Assembly: GCF_900185615.1 (NCBI RefSeq)
Contig: NZ_FYAK01000003.1
Span: 186,001-250,000, forward strand
Reading direction: 5' to 3'
Length of the DNA: 64,000 nucleotides
Source: Photobacterium malacitanum
Lineage (GTDB): Bacteria > Pseudomonadota > Gammaproteobacteria > Enterobacterales > Vibrionaceae
Below, piece after piece: positions 22,790 through 31,441 of the stretch. Numbering within the stretch: position 1 is the stretch's first letter; the number at the start of each line of letters is the position of its first letter. The notes beneath the pieces were generated by a model. The model did not search any database, had not been told where the DNA came from, and saw only the letters and a program-made list of their open reading frames with translations. A program made the translations under genes and the position numbers.

Positions 22790-23062
22790 ATGAAGACGAT
22801 AACCTTGATGACAATCGTGTATCTGAGTCTATTAAGTGGCTGTAGCACTAGTCGTCATCAGCAGTTAGCGGAATTGGGCTTTGAACGGGCTTACCTCGAT
22901 GGCTACCAAGATGGTTGCTATAGCCGTTCTATCGCTGCCACGACTCATCATGAGGGGTTTCGGCGCGATCCGGAGCGTTCAATTACCGTGACTAAATATC
23001 GTCGAGGTTGGCAAGATGGCTTTGAGCATTGCTATAGCGATGATCGTGATACATATCTTTAA
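22790..23062 (+). CDS. Small lipoprotein, unknown function
   Basis: 90 aa from the ATG at 22790, seven bases after an excellent AAGGAGG site. It has a lipoprotein signal with lipobox LSGC, so the mature protein is about 70 residues. The mature part has repeated Tyr/Gly-Asp-Gly patterns (YLDGYQDGCYS and YRRGWQDGFEHCYSD), suggesting an internal duplication with one cysteine per copy. I do not recognise the family beyond conserved hypothetical lipoproteins. It converges on yejM across a bidirectional terminator. Confidence 0.8.
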   Translation: MKTITLMTIVYLSLLSGCSTSRHQQLAELGFERAYLDGYQDGCYSRSIAATTHHEGFRRDPERSITVTKYRRGWQDGFEHCYSDDRDTYL

Positions 23063-23083
23063 CTGATCTTAGAATAAATAAAC

Positions 23084-23109
23084 AAAAAGCAGCTCGAAAG
23101 CTGCTTTTT
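23084..23109. terminator. Bidirectional terminator, lipoprotein gene / yejM
   Basis: 11-bp perfect stem (23084-23094 with 23099-23109) and CGAA tetraloop with A5/T5 ends, serving two convergent genes. Confidence 0.93.
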
Positions 23110-23122
23110 GAATGGTGATTAT

Positions 23123-24997
23123 TTATCTTTCGCCATCAATGCTGTTTGGTACATAAAAACGTTTCAGTTCGTGCATGACTTGCATTAATGTCGACAGTTT
23201 TGGTTTATCTTGTGCCATTAATTGGTATTTATCGTTATAAACACGGTAGTTACCATATTTATCAACCACTGTGGTAGTGCCTTTTTGAATCACCACAATA
23301 TCACTATTATTACCAGCTAAGAGCCAGCGGCGATCATTGTTATTATCAAATAAGCTAATCCCCGAGCTGTAATTGGATGGATTAGACGCAACATTAAATA
23401 ACGACTCCATCAGTGTTGGTACTACATCAAGGTTACTGGTTGGGCGAGTGACAACTTGCGCAACATGTTGTGGCCAATGAATGATCATTGGTACTTTTAT
23501 TTGATATTGGCTGTAGTTGCTGTCTGAACCCCAGGTATTATTACCGGTCTCATTGAATTCAGTGCCATGGTTAGACGTCACAATAATAATCGTGTTATCC
23601 ATCATGTGTTGTGCTTTTAATTGCGCAAACACTTTCGCCAAAATTCCATCAATATGATAGGCCGCATTACGGTAGCTATTTTTGAGTAAGATGCTGGAAT
23701 CGACTTTATTATCATGAAGTAGATTGCTGCCTAAAGACGGAGTGAATTTGGTTGGATAATCACTGCTTTCTTCATATTGATTGACTGATGTTAACTCAAG
23801 TAAGCTAAACCATGGTTCATTCACTTTTTGTTTTTCAATCCAATAATGCCAATCATTAAACGCTAAGCGATCACTCGGTGTACGTTTACCATTATCAAGG
23901 TTATCAATGGTTGCGAGTTGTGTTTTAGAAAAAATCGCATCACGGTAAATCGGTTGTTCAAACCCTTCGCCACTGAATAAACCAAAGTGGTAACCACGAC
24001 TTTGTAGAGTATCAAGTAATAACGGTGATTTACCTTCAGCGCGAATACTATTGGCATACCCACTAGGTAAGCCATACAGTAACCCAAACACACCACTATC
24101 ATTATTACTGGTACTGTAATTATTGGTGTAATTTATGTTGTTAGCAGCAAAAGCGGTTAAATTAGGCATAATATCGCTAGTAACCATATCGCTACGTAAG
24201 CTATCAACCATGATAATTAATAGGTTTTGCTTGGTACCCTTGTCAATAAAACTGAGTTTATCGATAGGGTAACGCATCATTTCACTGTTATTAATGCCTT
24301 GTTGAGCTTGACGTTTAGCGTATTCTTGGCGATCTAATAAACCGTGTTTTTCCATGAAGGTTTTAGCTGTCATTGGGTATGACAATGGAAAATTTGAGCG
24401 CTGCATGGTAACTGGGCGATAAAGATTAGCATCCGCCCAGATATAAATAATATGGCTACTTAGAAAGCATAAACCAAAGACGATGGCGATAGGGCCACCA
24501 ACATTTTTACGGGTTAGCTTTCTAAGTTTACGCCAAATCCATTCTGAGAATATCATCTCGATCAGGAATATGACTGGAACGACAATAAATAGATATTGCC
24601 AGCGCGTATTTAATTCTGTTTTTTCGCCACTTAGCAGCAAATCCCACACCAGTGGACTTAGATGTAAGTCAACACTTTGGTAGGCATAAGTATCGAGCAG
24701 TAGCGTCGTCAGTCCTATGGTTGAAACTAATACCGCAAACACACGCATTAAGCGTTGTGAAGGGATAAGAAAGCTTGCAGGAAAGAGGATCAGTATATAA
24801 ATGCCAAAGACAAGGAAACCGAAATGTCCGATCCAGCTTAATCCTAGATACAGTTGTCCGATGGTTGTCGTCGGCCATTCTGAATAGATAATATAACGCG
24901 TGCCAAGTAGCATGGCTGCGATAATATTAAAAAAGCTAAACCAGTGTCCCCAACTAATTAGCTGGGAAACTTTGTCTTTGTATGTGCTGGCGACCAT
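23123..24997 (-). CDS. yejM: YejM/PbgA-type inner membrane protein (DUF3413 + sulfatase fold)
   Basis: 624 aa from the ATG at 24997; an upstream TTG is less likely. About five N-terminal membrane segments (DUF3413, residues 1-190) precede a periplasmic alkaline-phosphatase-like domain with IIMVDSLRSDM and TSNHGTEFNE. In E. coli YejM (PbgA) senses lipopolysaccharide at the periplasmic face and controls LpxC degradation through LapB, so setting LPS synthesis. The usual sulfatase nucleophile motif is not intact, in line with a regulatory role. It follows yejL by 54 bp on the same strand. Confidence 0.95.
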   Translation of the reverse strand: MVASTYKDKVSQLISWGHWFSFFNIIAAMLLGTRYIIYSEWPTTTIGQLYLGLSWIGHFGFLVFGIYILILFPASFLIPSQRLMRVFAVLVSTIGLTTLLLDTYAYQSVDLHLSPLVWDLLLSGEKTELNTRWQYLFIVVPVIFLIEMIFSEWIWRKLRKLTRKNVGGPIAIVFGLCFLSSHIIYIWADANLYRPVTMQRSNFPLSYPMTAKTFMEKHGLLDRQEYAKRQAQQGINNSEMMRYPIDKLSFIDKGTKQNLLIIMVDSLRSDMVTSDIMPNLTAFAANNINYTNNYSTSNNDSGVFGLLYGLPSGYANSIRAEGKSPLLLDTLQSRGYHFGLFSGEGFEQPIYRDAIFSKTQLATIDNLDNGKRTPSDRLAFNDWHYWIEKQKVNEPWFSLLELTSVNQYEESSDYPTKFTPSLGSNLLHDNKVDSSILLKNSYRNAAYHIDGILAKVFAQLKAQHMMDNTIIIVTSNHGTEFNETGNNTWGSDSNYSQYQIKVPMIIHWPQHVAQVVTRPTSNLDVVPTLMESLFNVASNPSNYSSGISLFDNNNDRRWLLAGNNSDIVVIQKGTTTVVDKYGNYRVYNDKYQLMAQDKPKLSTLMQVMHELKRFYVPNSIDGER

Positions 24998-25051
24998 AAA
25001 TGTCAATTCTTCTCAGTCTTCAATGCTATGTTTAACCTTTGCTAGCTAAAC

Positions 25052-25270
25052 TTAATCTTTTTTAATTGAGGCCTGTAGTGCTTGTGCAAATTTTTGTGCA
25101 AGAACTTCACGTTGTGCAACAGGTACATTAGCATTGATAATATTAGTAGCAATATCACCAACAACCATTAAGGCTAATTCTGGTGATGTATTATGTTTGT
25201 CAAGAACATCGAACACGTCATCAATGATTTGTTCAACTTTTTTAGTGCTGTATTTTGAAGTAATTGGCAT
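25052..25270 (-). CDS. yejL: YejL family protein (DUF1414)
   Basis: 72 aa, small helical protein with the DUF1414 pattern SKYSTKKVEQIIDDVFDVLD and VGDIATNIIN. The function is unknown. As in E. coli it is upstream of yejM on the same strand and divergent from yejK, so gene order supports the call. The ribosome binding site is weak (AAGA). Confidence 0.93.
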   Translation of the reverse strand: MPITSKYSTKKVEQIIDDVFDVLDKHNTSPELALMVVGDIATNIINANVPVAQREVLAQKFAQALQASIKKD

Positions 25271-25346
25271 AAGAAATCTTGTTTAATGTTTAGGATAACG
25301 ACTTATGATAACCTAGAGTTCAGTTTTCCTGAAAACCTTTTCCATT

Positions 25347-26360
25347 ATGAGTCTTACACTTTCGAACGTCATTCTACACCAATTAGTAAAAAACGACCAA
25401 GATGAGCTAGAAATTCATCTTAGAAATCAAGCTCTTGATAATGATTCTGCGACAGAGGATCTCGTTGCTGAATTACATCGAATTTATAGCAGTAAGGGAA
25501 CAAAAGGCTTTGCTCATTTTGCTGCTGATAGTGAGTTTGCCCACTGGTTAAAACAATTTCGTCAAGGAGAGTTAGATTTCCTGACATTTTCTAATCAATC
25601 AGTACAGCGTTTACAAACAGAATTAGCTAAATATCCGTTTGCAGAAACGGGCACATTGGTGATGGCTGAATATCAGTCATTAGCAACAGACTATTTATTT
25701 ATTGGTATGTTACCGACTTGCCACAGCATGAAAGTGACCGACCAATTAGGGATCAGTGCGACCGACTATCTTGATATTAATAAGATGGATATCGTTGCAC
25801 GAATTGATTTGTCATCATGGGAAACTAACGCAGAATCTACCCGTTACTTGACGTTTGCCAAAGGACGAGTGGGGCGTAAGATTGCTGATTTCTTCCTTGA
25901 TTTTATGCAAGCAGAAGTGGGTTTAGACGTTAAAGTTCAAAACCAAGTACTGATGCAAGCAGTAGAAGACTTTTGTGCAGATTCGCGTTTAGATAAAGAA
26001 GAAAAGCAGCAATACCGTAAGCAAGTTTACGATTATTGTAATGGTCAACTTCAAGCTGGCGATGAAGTGACCGTCAAAGAATTATCGAGTGAGTTACCTG
26101 CAGCAGATGATGGTACTAATTTTTATGACTTTACCTCTAAACAAGGTTATGAGTTAGAAGAAAGTTTTCCAGCAGATCGCACTGCAATGCGTAAATTGAC
26201 TAAATTTGTTGGTTCTGGTGGCGGTATGACGCTTAATTTTGACAGCATGTTATTAGGCGAGCGTATTTTTTATGATGCAGAAACTGATACGCTGACGATC
26301 AAAGGCACGCCACCGAATTTAAAAGATCAGTTATTACGCCGTTTAAATAGCGATAACTAA
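25347..26360 (+). CDS. yejK: Nucleoid-associated protein YejK (NdpA)
   Basis: 337 aa, full length (E. coli 335). The N-terminus MSLTLSNVILHQLVKNDQDE and the internal FVGSGGGMTLNFDSMLLGER near the C-terminus are typical. YejK binds the nucleoid and has been reported to interact with topoisomerase IV and gyrase. It is divergent from yejL-yejM with a short shared promoter region. A terminator with an inner hairpin follows. No ribosome binding site is obvious, which is also common for this gene. Confidence 0.96.
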   Translation: MSLTLSNVILHQLVKNDQDELEIHLRNQALDNDSATEDLVAELHRIYSSKGTKGFAHFAADSEFAHWLKQFRQGELDFLTFSNQSVQRLQTELAKYPFAETGTLVMAEYQSLATDYLFIGMLPTCHSMKVTDQLGISATDYLDINKMDIVARIDLSSWETNAESTRYLTFAKGRVGRKIADFFLDFMQAEVGLDVKVQNQVLMQAVEDFCADSRLDKEEKQQYRKQVYDYCNGQLQAGDEVTVKELSSELPAADDGTNFYDFTSKQGYELEESFPADRTAMRKLTKFVGSGGGMTLNFDSMLLGERIFYDAETDTLTIKGTPPNLKDQLLRRLNSDN

Positions 26361-26398
26361 TACTCGTAGTGAGTATGCCGCTAGATCAATGATTGACT

Positions 26399-26451
26399 AA
26401 AGCCACCTTGAAGATGTACTCAGCATTGAGTGATATTTTCAAGGTGGCTTT
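26399..26451 (+). terminator. yejK terminator with inner hairpin
   Basis: 14-bp stem (26399-26412 with 26438-26451) followed by T. The loop holds a second stem, ACTCA paired with TGAGT. Confidence 0.85.
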
Positions 26452-26608
26452 TTGCTATCTGTAGTCTTACAACGGCGAGGGTTATGTGTTTTTTATATTT
26501 ATACGTTGAGTGATATTTATTCGAACAATGTATTAAAGAACAAGAAATAAGCATCAACTCGAGCGTTATTATGATTTTTGTTCATTAGATTCTGATTTAT
26601 ACGTAAAT

Positions 26609-26622
26609 TTGATCTTTATCAT
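26609..26622. promoter_or_regulatory. FNR/NO-regulator-like box before ygbA
   Basis: TTGAT-CTTT-ATCAT matches the FNR/CRP-family consensus TTGAT-N4-ATCAA at nine of ten positions. Its centre is only about 25 bp before the first possible ATG, so it may act as a repressor site, or the true start may be further in. Confidence 0.5.
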
Positions 26623-26640
26623 TGGCACTGCGCACAAGGG

Positions 26641-27027
26641 ATGGATAATGGCGCAACTATGATAGTTATTAACAATCATTCAGTTCGTTCGCAGCGTGAA
26701 CTGAATACAGTGAAAGCGATGATTCGCCTATATTGTAAAACGTTGCACCGTGGAGCCGTAATGTGCTCTGAATGTGAAAGTCTTATCGAGTATGTTGAAG
26801 AGCGAGTAACAGGTTGTCGTCTTGGTCAAGAGAAACCAAGTTGTATGCATTGTATTGGGCATTGCTATCAATCTGCCAAGCGTCTTCAGATGATCCATAT
26901 TTTACGCTGGACGTATCCGCGTTATTTTTGGCGCCATCCATTTCGGGCTATACAGTTTAAGTTAGACAATTTACGTAGTGTCCAAATGTCATCCGAGAAA
27001 ACAAATATTATCGCAAAAACCGGTTAA
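26641..27027 (+). CDS. ygbA: YgbA-like nitrous oxide-stimulated promoter family protein
   Basis: 128 aa (116-122 if a later start is used). It shows the family pattern: KAMIRLYCKTLH, MCSECESLIEY, CRLGQEKPSCMHCIGHCY and RWTYPRYFWRHP. The several Cys, including CMHC-x3-C, suggest metal or Fe-S binding. E. coli ygbA is induced by nitric oxide through NsrR; its exact job is not known to me. Here an FNR-like box stands immediately upstream. The start is uncertain: GGG touches the ATG at 26641, and the ATG at 26659 has no better site. Confidence 0.85.
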   Translation: MDNGATMIVINNHSVRSQRELNTVKAMIRLYCKTLHRGAVMCSECESLIEYVEERVTGCRLGQEKPSCMHCIGHCYQSAKRLQMIHILRWTYPRYFWRHPFRAIQFKLDNLRSVQMSSEKTNIIAKTG

Positions 27028-27120
27028 ATCGCTATTTATTGAGTTAAGTGATACTAATTTAAGCTAACAACTGAAACGATTGTCCTTCCTTTAGTACTGT
27101 TATTTGCATTATTTAAAGGA

Positions 27121-27148
27121 AAAAAGGCTGCAGAAATGCAGCCTTTTT
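27121..27148. terminator. Bidirectional terminator, ygbA / M20 peptidase
   Basis: 12-bp perfect stem (27121-27132 with 27137-27148) with a GAAA tetraloop and A/T ends, between convergent genes. Confidence 0.94.
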
Positions 27149-27165
27149 TAATGCTTGTTTATTAA

Positions 27166-28290
27166 TTACTGGTGGGCGATTTTCACTAGTACTTGTTGTA
27201 ATAAGCGAATACGCGGCTCAATAGAAGCCAAATCTAGCCACTCATCAGCACTGTGGAAACCCGCACCAACAGGACCAAGGCCATCTAAGGTTGGAATACC
27301 TAAAACGGCGGTTAGGTTGGCATCTGAACCACCACCAACGGCTTGCCAAGTAATATCAATACCTAACTCTTTACCAACCGCTTCTACTTGAGCCATTAGT
27401 ACTTCCGTTTGTGGGCTTGGCACCATTGATGGTTTATGCGCTTCGCGCTCAGCGGTGATCGACACACCATCAACAAACGGAGTTTCGGTTAATGCGCGAA
27501 TTTTAGCATCAACTGCTGCATACTCATCGTTATCCCAGAAACGTACATCCACCACGACTTGAGCAAAATCTGGAACAATATTTGCGCCAGCACCACCACT
27601 TACCACACCAGCATTTAAGGTTGTGCCTGATTCAAAATCCGTCATTGCGTTAATCGCTAAAATCCAATGCGCCATTTCAGTGATTGCACTACGACCATTT
27701 TGTGGCTCATTACCAGCGTGGGCTGCTTTGCCGTGAAAGCTTAGACGGTAACGTGCCATGCCTTTACGCGCTTTAACTAATGAGCCATCAGCACGTGCAG
27801 CTTCTGCAACTAATACATGTTTGGCGTTAACGGCAACGCTTTTTAGCCATTCCTCTGAGTGCAGTGAACCGATTTCTTCATCTGGGTTCATACATACACA
27901 AATAGATAATGCTTCTAATGCTGCAGGATCAAGATCGCGCAATGCATAAACCACACTTAATAGACCCGATTTCATGTCAGAAACACCAGGGCCGTAAGCA
28001 CGTTCATTATCGTGTGTCATTGGACGAGCGGCGGCAGTGCCAACTGGGAATACGGTATCCATATGACCAATAAGCATCACATCAATATGTTCAGCCTGAG
28101 GCTTATTACGTACTTCTAAGCCTGTGCCTGCAATGCCACAATCAATGCGTTTAACATTCCAGCCTAAATCAAGGTATTTCTGCGCCATGATCGTTGCTAC
28201 AACGTCGATACCATCAACGGTTAATGTACCGCAATCAATATTAATAAGCGGGCGTAGTTCTTCAAGGTAATCATTAAGAGAAAAAGACAT
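27166..28290 (-). CDS. M20 family metallopeptidase (CPG2/ArgE-like)
   Basis: 374 aa, no signal peptide. M20 zinc-site segments are clear: LIGHMDTVFP, PGVSDMKSGLLS, the catalytic glutamate in NPDEEIGSLHS, and the dimerisation-domain segment KAAHAGNEPQNGRSAI, which points to the carboxypeptidase G2 branch. It should cleave a peptide or N-acyl amino acid in the cytoplasm. The exact substrate is not visible. It lies downstream of yjiH-yjiG, a place held in E. coli by the isoaspartyl dipeptidase iadA, so a dipeptide substrate is a fair guess. GGAG eight bases upstream supports the start. Confidence 0.92.
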   Translation of the reverse strand: MSFSLNDYLEELRPLINIDCGTLTVDGIDVVATIMAQKYLDLGWNVKRIDCGIAGTGLEVRNKPQAEHIDVMLIGHMDTVFPVGTAAARPMTHDNERAYGPGVSDMKSGLLSVVYALRDLDPAALEALSICVCMNPDEEIGSLHSEEWLKSVAVNAKHVLVAEAARADGSLVKARKGMARYRLSFHGKAAHAGNEPQNGRSAITEMAHWILAINAMTDFESGTTLNAGVVSGGAGANIVPDFAQVVVDVRFWDNDEYAAVDAKIRALTETPFVDGVSITAEREAHKPSMVPSPQTEVLMAQVEAVGKELGIDITWQAVGGGSDANLTAVLGIPTLDGLGPVGAGFHSADEWLDLASIEPRIRLLQQVLVKIAHQ

Positions 28291-28341
28291 AGCAAAGGCT
28301 CCAAACCATGATGGCTTATCGATAATCTAAACAGAGAAATA

Positions 28342-28366
28342 CACTGGCACTCAGGTGGTGCCAGTG
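28342..28366 (-). other. Intercistronic stem-loop yjiG - M20 peptidase
   Basis: Perfect 9-bp stem CACTGGCAC / GTGCCAGTG (28342-28350 with 28358-28366), without a T-run. It may stabilise or separate the yjiHG part of a common message. Confidence 0.55.
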
Positions 28367-28376
28367 TGGTCAGTCA

Positions 28377-28841
28377 TTACACTAATACATTCATTACAAA
28401 CATTGCTGCAAAAGCATTTAATACTGAAATTGCAATCATGATTGGAATGTAACGGCCTTCAGTACGAATCGGACCCATAATACGGCCCATGTATTGCACC
28501 TGTGAGCCCATTAGATAAATAGCAGGAGCAAGAATCGCAATGTGGTCACCATTTAAAATACCTTGGTCAAACAAAGTGATAACCACACCAACAGCACCAC
28601 CCATCGACATCCATGCGCCGATCAAAACTGCAGCAGCCTCACCGGGTAAGCCAAATATCGCCATAATCGGTGAGAATAGGTCACCCATTAATTCTAATGC
28701 GCCGGTGATTTGTAGTGCTTTGATGATAACGAAAGCCATCAATACGTTAGGCACTGTTGACGTTGTTGCAATTACCCAGCCTTTTTTAGCGCCTTCAACA
28801 AAAATATCAGTAACCATTGGTTTTTTTGTAGTAGTAGTCAT
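28377..28841 (-). CDS. yjiG: YjiG family membrane protein
   Basis: 154 aa, integral membrane protein with four to five hydrophobic segments and a Gate/nucleoside-recognition-like core (AAVLIGAWMSMGGAVGVVIT). It resembles SpmB of Bacillus. Its start codon overlaps the yjiH stop by one base (TAATG), so the two are co-translated and likely form one transporter or channel. The substrate is unknown. Together with the peptidase downstream it suggests handling of a peptide or amino-acid derivative. Confidence 0.9.
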   Translation of the reverse strand: MTTTTKKPMVTDIFVEGAKKGWVIATTSTVPNVLMAFVIIKALQITGALELMGDLFSPIMAIFGLPGEAAAVLIGAWMSMGGAVGVVITLFDQGILNGDHIAILAPAIYLMGSQVQYMGRIMGPIRTEGRYIPIMIAISVLNAFAAMFVMNVLV

Positions 28842-29572
28842 TATGCGTTTTCCTGAGCAACAGTTGTTGGTTTAGTGTCTTTATTTTCTTTGCCTTCAGT
28901 GATGTTTAAATACACTCGGAAAATGTTGGCACCGACGAATTTGAAGATAAACATAATTGCTACTGCAAGACCAATAGAAGAGGTTACGGCAGGTTCACCT
29001 GAAGCTGTGGTTAATGTGAACAGCACCGCACCGGATGAGAAAAAGTTAACAATCGCCGCACCGGCAGAGAACTGGAACATAGTGAAAATATCCGTTTCTC
29101 GTTTGGTGAGATGGCCTTCATCATTTAGCTGACGTGTCATGGCAGCACCTGCATCGGTACTTTGTAGTGAGGCGATCAACGCTAAACCAGAGTTACCAGG
29201 AATCCCCATTAAAGGGCGTAGTAAAGGCGTTAATAATTTACGTGCAGCATCAAGCGCACCGTAATGCTCAAGTACATTGATCATACCAAGTGCAAACATT
29301 ACTGTTGGAATGAGCGTTAACGCAAAAATAAAGCCATCACGAGCACCACTACCGCCTTTACCACGAAAGGATGTTGAAGCCGCTTCCACGCCTTCTGTTG
29401 TATCGCTAACCGAATAAACCACATTACCAAACGAGCCGTTTAGAGTCGTGAAGTCAAATACGCCATACCATTGATTTGATTGTAGGGCGCCCGAGAAGAA
29501 CACCACGGCAAAAATAAGGGCTAGATAACTGCCAATAGTAACTTTACGACCTTCTACTGGGTTATTGCTCAT
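28841..29572 (-). CDS. yjiH: YjiH family membrane protein
   Basis: 243 aa with about five membrane segments. The central segment SLQSTDAGAAMTRQLNDEG and the repeated hydrophobic blocks are typical of YjiH and the SpmA-like Gate family. It is the first gene of the unit yjiH-yjiG-peptidase on the minus strand; AGGA seven bases upstream supports the start. The C-terminal tail is charged (EGKENKDTKPTTVAQENA) and cytoplasmic. Transport function is inferred only from topology and neighbours. Confidence 0.9.
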   Translation of the reverse strand: MSNNPVEGRKVTIGSYLALIFAVVFFSGALQSNQWYGVFDFTTLNGSFGNVVYSVSDTTEGVEAASTSFRGKGGSGARDGFIFALTLIPTVMFALGMINVLEHYGALDAARKLLTPLLRPLMGIPGNSGLALIASLQSTDAGAAMTRQLNDEGHLTKRETDIFTMFQFSAGAAIVNFFSSGAVLFTLTTASGEPAVTSSIGLAVAIMFIFKFVGANIFRVYLNITEGKENKDTKPTTVAQENA

Positions 29573-29989
29573 AGATATATCCTTATAAACGGAAGATAAA
29601 AAATGGGTTGACTAAAAAAATCCCGATAATTGTTTTTTGGGCTACGCTAACGGGTGATTTATTTAGTGGTTAATTCGGTAATAGCGGTATTTTGATTAAA
29701 AATGAATTTGGAATATTGATTGGGGTCAAGATGTAGGAGTGAAAAGTCAGTTTGATGAAATGTGCGTGTGGTATTTGTGATCGGGCTCTATATCGATGGT
29801 GATATTTGAGTCAATAGCGCAGAAATAGAAATTGTCTAATCAGTGATAATGAGTATGAAAAATGAATAATCTCTTATAGCTATCAATTGCTTAGGTTATT
29901 AACGTGAAAATAACACTTCCTTACAAGAGCCAAAAAAAACGCACTTCTAAAAGAAGTGCGTTAATGTCATGGTGATGATTTAATTTCGC
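29573..29989. other. Intergenic region nhaC - yjiH
   Basis: 417 bp without a gene. The right end holds the nhaC terminator (29932-29962). The remainder, upstream of yjiH, is AT-rich and must contain its promoter; I saw no riboswitch motif or strong operator there. Confidence 0.5.
29932..29962 (-). terminator. nhaC intrinsic terminator
   Basis: 11-bp perfect stem (29938-29948 with 29952-29962), 3-base loop. On the minus strand it runs into eight T. Confidence 0.93.
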
Positions 29990-31441
29990 TTACGATGTTA
30001 AACGTTTTACTGTCATTAATTCATCTTCGTCATCTTGTGCTAGTTGTGCTTCACTAGCTGGTGGACAGCGATCGACAAACCAACCCATGTAAGAGCTGAC
30101 AATCGTGACGATAATACACACAAAACTTAGCCACATAAATGGTGCATATGAGAAGGTAGCTACACCTAAAATACTCGCCATATAGATACCATTGTCACTC
30201 CAAGGCACCATACCTGAGGTGAGTGTGCCACCGAATTCAGCATTACGGGATAGGTTTTTACGCTGGTAACCTAAACGGTCATAGTTTTTAGCACAAATTT
30301 TTGGTGTCAGAATTAATGATACGTACATCGCTGAACCAAATACGTTACCAAGGAAAGCTGTTGCAATGGTTGATACAGCAAGGCTGCCTGCTGAGTTTAC
30401 TTTGCGCTCAAATAAACGTGCGATGGTTTGAAGCACGCCGACTTTATCAAGTAAGCCACCAAAACCTAAACCAAAGATAATCACCGCAACAGAACCTAGC
30501 ATTGATGACATACCGCCACGATTTAGAATCGCATCAATAAATTCAACCCCAGAGCTGATTGAGAATGGTGCCCATGCTGCGTTGATAGCTCTAAGAGGAT
30601 CCATGCCTTGAACCATTACAGCCCATGCAATGCCAAGTAGTGAGCCAAATGAAATGACAGGGAAAGACGGTAAACGGAACGCCAGTAATACCAATACCAC
30701 AATCACAGGAATAAACGATAATGGCGAAATAACAAATTGCTTATCCATTGCCGCAATCACTGAATCAACTTGTGACATATCAATAGTGCCAGCATAGTGG
30801 AAGCCAACAGCAGTAAATAAAATAGCGGTAATGATATAGCTGATCAGTGCGATAGGTAACATACCTTTGATATGTTCCATGATCTCAACGTTAGACATTG
30901 AAGAAGCAAGGATCACCGAATCAGACAGTGGTGACATCTTATCACCAAAATAACAGCCAGAAAGTACTGCACCCGCAGTCATTGGTGCTGGAATGCCCAG
31001 ACCTTGACCAATCCCCATCATTGCAATACCAGCGGTACCTGCGGCTCCCCAAGATGTGCCTGTTGCTAATGCCGTCAATGAACAGATGATCATTGTTGCT
31101 AGCAAGAAAATAGAAGGGTGGATAGCCTCAAGACCATAATAAATAATGGTTGGAACAATACCGCCTGCAATCCAAGTACCGACGAGAGAGCCGACGGCCA
31201 ATAAGATAAGTACAGCGCCTAAACCGTTAGCAATGCCTTTAGTCGCTGCTTTTTCTAACGATTTATAATCGTGTCCGAGTTTGATACCGAGTGCAATAAT
31301 TACAAACCAACCGATGTACAGCGCCAGTTGGATTGGCAAATTCAATTTTGAGGTAAAAGAGAATGCAAGGGCAAGGAAAATACCGAGGGCAATAATGACT
31401 TGCATTACTGAGGGTAGTTTCACTATTGTCTGTTTTTCCAT
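29990..31441 (-). CDS. nhaC: NhaC-family Na+/H+ antiporter
   Basis: 483 aa with about eleven to twelve membrane segments. Family motifs such as GTSWGAAGTAGIAMMGIGQG, GCYFGDKMSPLSDS and VPWSDNGIYM are present. NhaC proteins exchange sodium for protons, but relatives also exchange organic ions such as malate for lactate or move amino acids, so the substrate is open. AAGG eight bases upstream supports the start, and a strong terminator follows. It is separate from yjiH-yjiG-peptidase but lies directly upstream in the same direction. Confidence 0.92.
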   Translation of the reverse strand: MEKQTIVKLPSVMQVIIALGIFLALAFSFTSKLNLPIQLALYIGWFVIIALGIKLGHDYKSLEKAATKGIANGLGAVLILLAVGSLVGTWIAGGIVPTIIYYGLEAIHPSIFLLATMIICSLTALATGTSWGAAGTAGIAMMGIGQGLGIPAPMTAGAVLSGCYFGDKMSPLSDSVILASSMSNVEIMEHIKGMLPIALISYIITAILFTAVGFHYAGTIDMSQVDSVIAAMDKQFVISPLSFIPVIVVLVLLAFRLPSFPVISFGSLLGIAWAVMVQGMDPLRAINAAWAPFSISSGVEFIDAILNRGGMSSMLGSVAVIIFGLGFGGLLDKVGVLQTIARLFERKVNSAGSLAVSTIATAFLGNVFGSAMYVSLILTPKICAKNYDRLGYQRKNLSRNAEFGGTLTSGMVPWSDNGIYMASILGVATFSYAPFMWLSFVCIIVTIVSSYMGWFVDRCPPASEAQLAQDDEDELMTVKRLTS

